Source of the DNA: an uncultured Oscillospiraceae bacterium
GTDB lineage: Bacteria > Bacillota > Clostridia > Oscillospirales > Oscillospiraceae
Length of the DNA: 18,533 bases
Reading direction: 5' to 3'
NCBI GenBank assembly: GCA_947631805.1
Contig: CANRNA010000008.1
Span: forward strand, 1 to 18,533
In this document: positions 14,804 to 18,533 of the stretch, piece after piece
Numbering within the stretch: the first letter of the stretch is position 1
Layout of the letters: each line of letters begins with the position of its first letter
Notes under the pieces: model-generated
What the model was told of the DNA's origin: nothing
Seen by the model: the letters and a program-made list of their open reading frames with translations, nothing else
The model's database searches: none
Made by a program: the position numbers and the translations under genes

Positions 14804-15149
14804 CAGGGCGAGAGCGCTTATAGAGCGCGCCGGAAGGTACAGATACGTGCTGCTGGCGGCCGCCGCGGGTCTGGCGCTGCTGCTCTGGCCCGCCGCCGAC
14901 CAGGGCGGGGAGACCGCCGGGACGAAGGCGCCGGAGGAGGCGAGGCTGGAGGCCCTGCTATCGAATATGGAAGGGGTGGGGCAGGCAGAGGTACTGCTTT
15001 CAGACAGCGGCGCCGCCGTGGTGTGCCAGGGCGCGGAAAGCGTCACGGTGCGCCTGGCCGTCACGGAGGCGGTGCGGTGCTATACCGGGCTGGGCGCGGA
15101 TAAGATCGTCATTTTCAAATCAAGTGAAAGCTGGAGGGATGTATCTTGA
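14796..15149 (+). CDS. spoIIIAG: Stage III sporulation protein AG, minimal form
   Basis: SpoIIIAG forms a large ring in the intermembrane space of the feeding-tube channel. The 117-residue protein has an N-terminal membrane helix (16-33), a short linker, and one ring-building-motif domain (about 48-109): LEALLSNMEGVGQAEVLL, then GAAVVCQGAESVTVRLAVTEAV, then GADKIVIF. These blocks align with Bacillus SpoIIIAG (229 residues), but the roughly 60-70-residue insertion between the first and second block, which forms the beta-triangle barrel there, is missing. The reading frame is intact with no sign of frameshift, so the short form appears genuine. The ATG at 14796 overlaps spoIIIAF. Its stop overlaps the TTG start of spoIIIAH. 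Confidence 0.9.
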   Translation: MADRARALIERAGRYRYVLLAAAAGLALLLWPAADQGGETAGTKAPEEARLEALLSNMEGVGQAEVLLSDSGAAVVCQGAESVTVRLAVTEAVRCYTGLGADKIVIFKSSESWRDVS

Positions 15150-15718
15150 AGAGGAACCTGAAACGAAATATCGTCGTCATCGCCGTGCTGGTGTTCGTGG
15201 GCGCGGCGGTGTATCTGAACTGGTCGTACAACAGCCGCTGGGGCGGGGCCAACTCCGCCATGGTGGCGGCGGAGGACCAGGCCATGCAGGCGGCCCAGGA
15301 GGAGTACACGGCCGCCTCGGCGGCCTCCGTCGGCGCCGGGACTGAGCCGAGCGTGGCCGTCACCGCCTATTTTGACGAGGCGCGGCTCACCCGCCAGTCC
15401 TCCCGGGACGAGGCCCTGGCCCTGCTGGAGCAGGCATGCGCCGGGGAGGACGCCTCCCAGGACGTCATAGACGAGTCCATGCGCCAGATAAACGCCATGG
15501 CCTCCTGGAACCTGCAGGAGAGCCTTTTGGAAAACCAGCTGCTGGCGAAGAACTTCACCGACTGCGTGGTGTTCGTGTCCCAGGACGGGGTCACCGTGGC
15601 GGTGCCCGCGCCGGTGGAGGGCCTGACCAGCACCCAGGTGGCCCAGATCACCGAGGCGGTGGTGGACAACACCGATTTCCCGGCCCAGAGCCTGAACATC
15701 ATCGAGGTCACCGAATAA
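15146..15718 (+). CDS. spoIIIAH: Stage III sporulation protein AH
   Basis: SpoIIIAH spans the outer forespore membrane and binds SpoIIQ across the intermembrane space. The 190-residue protein has a basic N-terminus, one membrane helix (9-26), an Ala/Glu-rich linker, and a YscJ/FliF-like ring-building domain (about 75-188: YFDEARLTRQSSRDEALALLEQ..., ENQLLAKNFTDCVVFVSQDGVTVAV..., VAQITEAVVDNT). The start is TTG at 15146, supported by GGAGGG 8 nt upstream and by overlap with the spoIIIAG stop. It is the last gene of spoIIIA. No clear terminator follows, so some read-through into the next genes is possible. Confidence 0.93.
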   Translation: MKRNLKRNIVVIAVLVFVGAAVYLNWSYNSRWGGANSAMVAAEDQAMQAAQEEYTAASAASVGAGTEPSVAVTAYFDEARLTRQSSRDEALALLEQACAGEDASQDVIDESMRQINAMASWNLQESLLENQLLAKNFTDCVVFVSQDGVTVAVPAPVEGLTSTQVAQITEAVVDNTDFPAQSLNIIEVTE

Positions 15719-15765
15719 GCTTTTGGCCGTGAACACAGATTCTTCTTTTCTTTTTGGGAATCGTG

Positions 15766-15774
15766 TGATATAAT
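15766..15774 (+). promoter_or_regulatory. Extended -10 promoter for asp23-nusB-xseAB-ispA
   Basis: TGATATAAT is a perfect TGn extended -10 with a consensus TATAAT hexamer (15769-15774). There is no good -35, only a T-rich stretch, as is usual for extended -10 promoters. Transcription should start near 15781, giving a leader of about 24 nt with GGAGGTG before the ATG at 15805. It separates vegetative housekeeping genes from the sporulation operon. Confidence 0.75.
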
Positions 15775-15804
15775 GCCAATAACCATACATTCGGAGGTGC
15801 GCAG

Positions 15805-16164
15805 ATGGCCGAGAATTATATCACCAAGCAAGAGGAAAAGGGCACCGTCAACATCTCGGAGGACGTGATCGCCGTTATGGTGGGAGCCGCCGTGACGGAG
15901 GTGGAGGGCGTGGCCGGATTCGGCAACCCCACCACGCCGGAGCTGGTGGACCTGTTCGGGCGGAAAAATCCCGGCAAGGGGCTGAAGATACGCTTCATCG
16001 ACGAGAAGATCACGGTGGATGTGCTCATCAACGTCCGCGCCCCCGGCAGCATCACCGACACCGCTGTCCGGGTCCAGGATACCGTGTGCAGCGAGGTGGA
16101 ATCCGTTACCGGCATGAGCGCTGTGGTGAACGTCCATGTGACGGGCATCAGCTTCGACAAATAA
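15805..16164 (+). CDS. yqhY: Asp23/Gls24 family protein (YqhY-like)
   Basis: The 119-residue protein has the Asp23/Gls24 pattern: GTVNISEDVIAVMVGAAVTEVEGVAG (14-39), then DEKITVDVLINV (66-77), then VESVTGMSAVVNVHVTGISF (98-117). These are small cytoplasmic proteins. In Bacillus the paralogue YqhY lies directly before nusB in the acc operon and is linked to fatty acid synthesis homeostasis; here it also sits before nusB but without accB and accC. The Shine-Dalgarno GGAGGTG is 6 nt before the ATG, behind a strong extended -10 promoter. Family is certain; equivalence to YqhY is inferred from the position next to nusB. Confidence 0.9.
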   Translation: MAENYITKQEEKGTVNISEDVIAVMVGAAVTEVEGVAGFGNPTTPELVDLFGRKNPGKGLKIRFIDEKITVDVLINVRAPGSITDTAVRVQDTVCSEVESVTGMSAVVNVHVTGISFDK

Positions 16165-16181
16165 CGCAGGACAGATAAACC

Positions 16182-16202
16182 GGAGCCCCGCAGCGGGGCT
16201 CC
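16182..16202 (+). terminator. Strong hairpin between asp23 and nusB
   Basis: A perfect 9-bp stem (GGAGCCCCG / CGGGGCTCC) with a CAG loop is followed by TTGTTGT, a broken T-tract. It starts 17 nt after the asp23 stop. It could be a partial terminator or an mRNA stability element; no separate promoter for nusB is visible downstream, so some read-through is needed. Confidence 0.55.
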
Positions 16203-16223
16203 TTGTTGTATATGGGGTGTTTT

Positions 16224-16712
16224 ATGACCAGAAGTGCAGCCAGAGAGATCGCCATTCAGCTGGGCTTTTCCGTTGCCAGCGGGGCCCAGGAGCCGGAGAG
16301 GGCGGTCCAGGAGTTTTTTGAGCCGGAGCACTACGCCAGTCTGGCGGCGGAGGGGGAGCTCTACAGCGAAAAGCCCTCTAAGCGGGACATGGATTTCATC
16401 CGCCGGAGCGTGGCCGGGGTGGCGGAGCGGCGGCAGGAGCTGGACGGGCTCATAGGCCGCTACGCCAAGGGCTGGCGGCCCGAGCGCATCAGCCGCAGCG
16501 CCGCCGCCATTTTGCGCCAGGCCATGTTTGAGATACTGTACATGCCGGACGTGCCGGACGCCTCCGCCATAGACGAGGCGGTGGAGCTGGCCAAGGGCTA
16601 TGAGGACCAGGACGTGGTGGCGTTCATAAACGGCGTGCTGGGGGGCTTTTACCGGGGGGAGGTGTCCCACGAGGAGGCCCCCGCTCCGGCGGCGGAGACA
16701 GACCATGAATGA
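16224..16712 (+). CDS. nusB: Transcription antitermination factor NusB
   Basis: NusB binds boxA RNA with ribosomal protein S10 (NusE) and supports processive rRNA transcription. The 162-residue protein starts MTRSAAREIAIQLGFS, the usual NusB N-terminus. It contains the conserved helices ILRQAMFEILYMPDVPDASAIDEAVELAKGY and AFINGVLGGF. The ATG at 16224 is preferred because the family begins there and GGGGTG lies 4-5 nt upstream; the upstream in-frame ATG (16212) and TTG (16203) run into the hairpin. It overlaps xseA by 8 nt. The middle part has an extra stretch around EFFEPEHYASLAAEGELYSE, a little longer than in Bacillus. Confidence 0.93.
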   Translation: MTRSAAREIAIQLGFSVASGAQEPERAVQEFFEPEHYASLAAEGELYSEKPSKRDMDFIRRSVAGVAERRQELDGLIGRYAKGWRPERISRSAAAILRQAMFEILYMPDVPDASAIDEAVELAKGYEDQDVVAFINGVLGGFYRGEVSHEEAPAPAAETDHE

Positions 16713-17899
16713 GGCGGTATTCACCGTCTCGGCCCTGAACGAGCATGTGAAGGAGCTGCTGGACGCCGACGCCCTGCTGGGCCGCGTAGCGGTGCGGGGG
16801 GAGCTTTCCAACTACAAGATATACCCCTCCGGCCACCACTATTTCACCCTGAAGGACAGCCAGAGCAGCCTGCGGTGCGTGATGTTCCGCTCCAGCGCCG
16901 AGCGCCTCCGGTTCCGCCCGGAGAGCGGCATGTCCGTCACGGCGTCGGGCCGGGTGTCCGTGTATCCCCGGGACGGGGCCTATCAGCTGTACGTGTCGTC
17001 CCTCATGCCCGAGGGGGCGGGGGACCTGCAGGTGGCCTTTGAGCAGCTCAAGGCGAAGCTGGCGGCCGAGGGGCTTTTCGACCCGGCCCACAAAAAGCCG
17101 CTGCCCGCCTTTCCCCGGCGTGTGGCGGTCGTCACCAGCGGCGCGGGAGCGGCGGTGCACGACATCATACGTGTGCTGGGCCGCCGGTGGCCCCTGGCGA
17201 AGATACTGGTGCTGCCCGTCCGGGTGCAGGGCGTAGAGGCACCGGCGGAGATCGTGGGAGCTATCCGCTACGCCAACCGGTACCGGGTGGCGGACCTGAT
17301 CATCACCGGCCGGGGAGGCGGGTCCATGGAGGACCTGTGGGCCTTCAACGACGAGCGGGTGGCCAGGGCCATTTACGAGTCCGAGCTGCCGGTCATATCC
17401 GCTGTGGGCCACGAGCCGGACGTGACCATCGCCGACTATGTGGCGGACAGGCGGGCGGCCACGCCCTCCAACGCCGCCGAGATAGCCGGGCCCGACCGGG
17501 AGGACGTGTCCGCCTGGGTGGGACAGGCCGGTATCCGCCTGGGACAGGCCATGGGAAAGAAGCTGGACACGCTCTCCCGCCGGTTCGACGAGCTGGCCCG
17601 CCGCCCGGCCATGACGGACCCGGAGGTATATCTGGGCGTGAAGCGGATGGGACTGGACTACGCCCGGGCGGAGCTGGCCGCCGCAGGGGAGAAGCTGGCT
17701 GGGGAGAGACGCCGGAGCTTCGTGGCCCTGGCGGCCAAGCTGGACGCCCTGAGCCCGCTAAAGGTGCTGGGCCGGGGCTACGCCATAGCGGAAAAGGACG
17801 GAGCGCCCCTGCGGACCGCATCGGAGGCGGCGCGGGGGGACAGGATAGATGTGCGGCTGTCCGGGGGGAGCCTGGACTGCGTTGTGCGGGAGGTGCACC

Positions 17900-17925
<26 letters not shown>
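16705..17925 (+). CDS. xseA: Exodeoxyribonuclease VII large subunit
   Basis: XseA is the catalytic subunit of exonuclease VII, which degrades single-stranded DNA from both ends with no need for divalent metal. The 406-residue protein has an N-terminal OB-fold (FTVSALNEHVKELLDAD...VAVRGELSNYKIYPSGHHYFTLKD, 6-51). The catalytic domain follows, with VAVVTSGAGAAVHDI (140-154), GRGGGSMEDLWAFND (202-216) and ISAVGHEPDVTIADYVADRRAATPS (231-255), then a coiled-coil region and the C-terminal LGRGYAI segment. Usual length is 400-450. It overlaps nusB by 8 nt (ATGAATGA), and its end overlaps xseB by 26 nt. In many Firmicutes folD lies between nusB and xseA; here it is absent. Confidence 0.95.

Positions 17926-18533
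<608 letters not shown>

Noticed and set aside
16203..16223. Upstream TTG (16203) and ATG (16212) starts for nusB.
   Set aside because: They run into the hairpin and add residues not found in NusB; the family begins at MTRSAAREIA from the ATG at 16224.

Overview
The window looks like chromosome from a high-GC, spore-forming member of the Clostridia, most likely an Oscillospiraceae relative (Oscillibacter/Flavonifractor-like). The evidence is a complete spoIIIA operon plus spoVAD, GC-rich coding sequence that still uses ATA isoleucine codons freely, and the Firmicutes order spoIIIA - asp23 (yqhY) - nusB - xseA - xseB - ispA. The genus is an inference. I see no tRNA, rRNA, insertion sequence, prophage or CRISPR array. 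Coding density is very high.

Left block, minus strand (1-4756). Read in the direction of transcription it is: an 848-aa GTPase resembling Tet(M)-type ribosomal protection proteins, fused at its C-terminus to a Rae1/YacP-type NYN endoribonuclease; ylmH (S4 RNA-binding protein, a ribosome quality-control factor in Bacillus); a small HExxH protein of unknown function; a strong terminator; then spoVAD, whose 3' end runs off the window. The first three genes are packed like an operon and two of them belong to families that act on stalled ribosomes. The fusion gene has a roughly 200-nt leader that contains an intrinsic-terminator hairpin. I regard this as the most interesting part of the window: a candidate ribosome-rescue or mRNA-surveillance unit.

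Middle block, minus strand (5045-11084). A heterodimeric ABC exporter pair, with one catalytically degenerate and one canonical ATPase domain, is followed by a family 4 uracil-DNA glycosylase, a DUF2156 protein and a GNAT acetyltransferase. All joints are overlaps or gaps of 12 nt or less. The promoter region carries two palindromes and an 8-bp tandem repeat, suggesting a repressor-controlled export operon, but no regulator gene is present.

Right block, plus strand (11283-18533). The eight-gene spoIIIA operon (AA to AH) encodes the mother-cell side of the feeding-tube channel to the forespore. SpoIIIAG is unusually short and seems to lack the insertion that builds the tall barrel in the Bacillus ring. 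A consensus extended -10 promoter then starts a housekeeping stretch: an Asp23/Gls24 protein, nusB, exonuclease VII subunits xseA and xseB, and ispA, which is cut by the window end.
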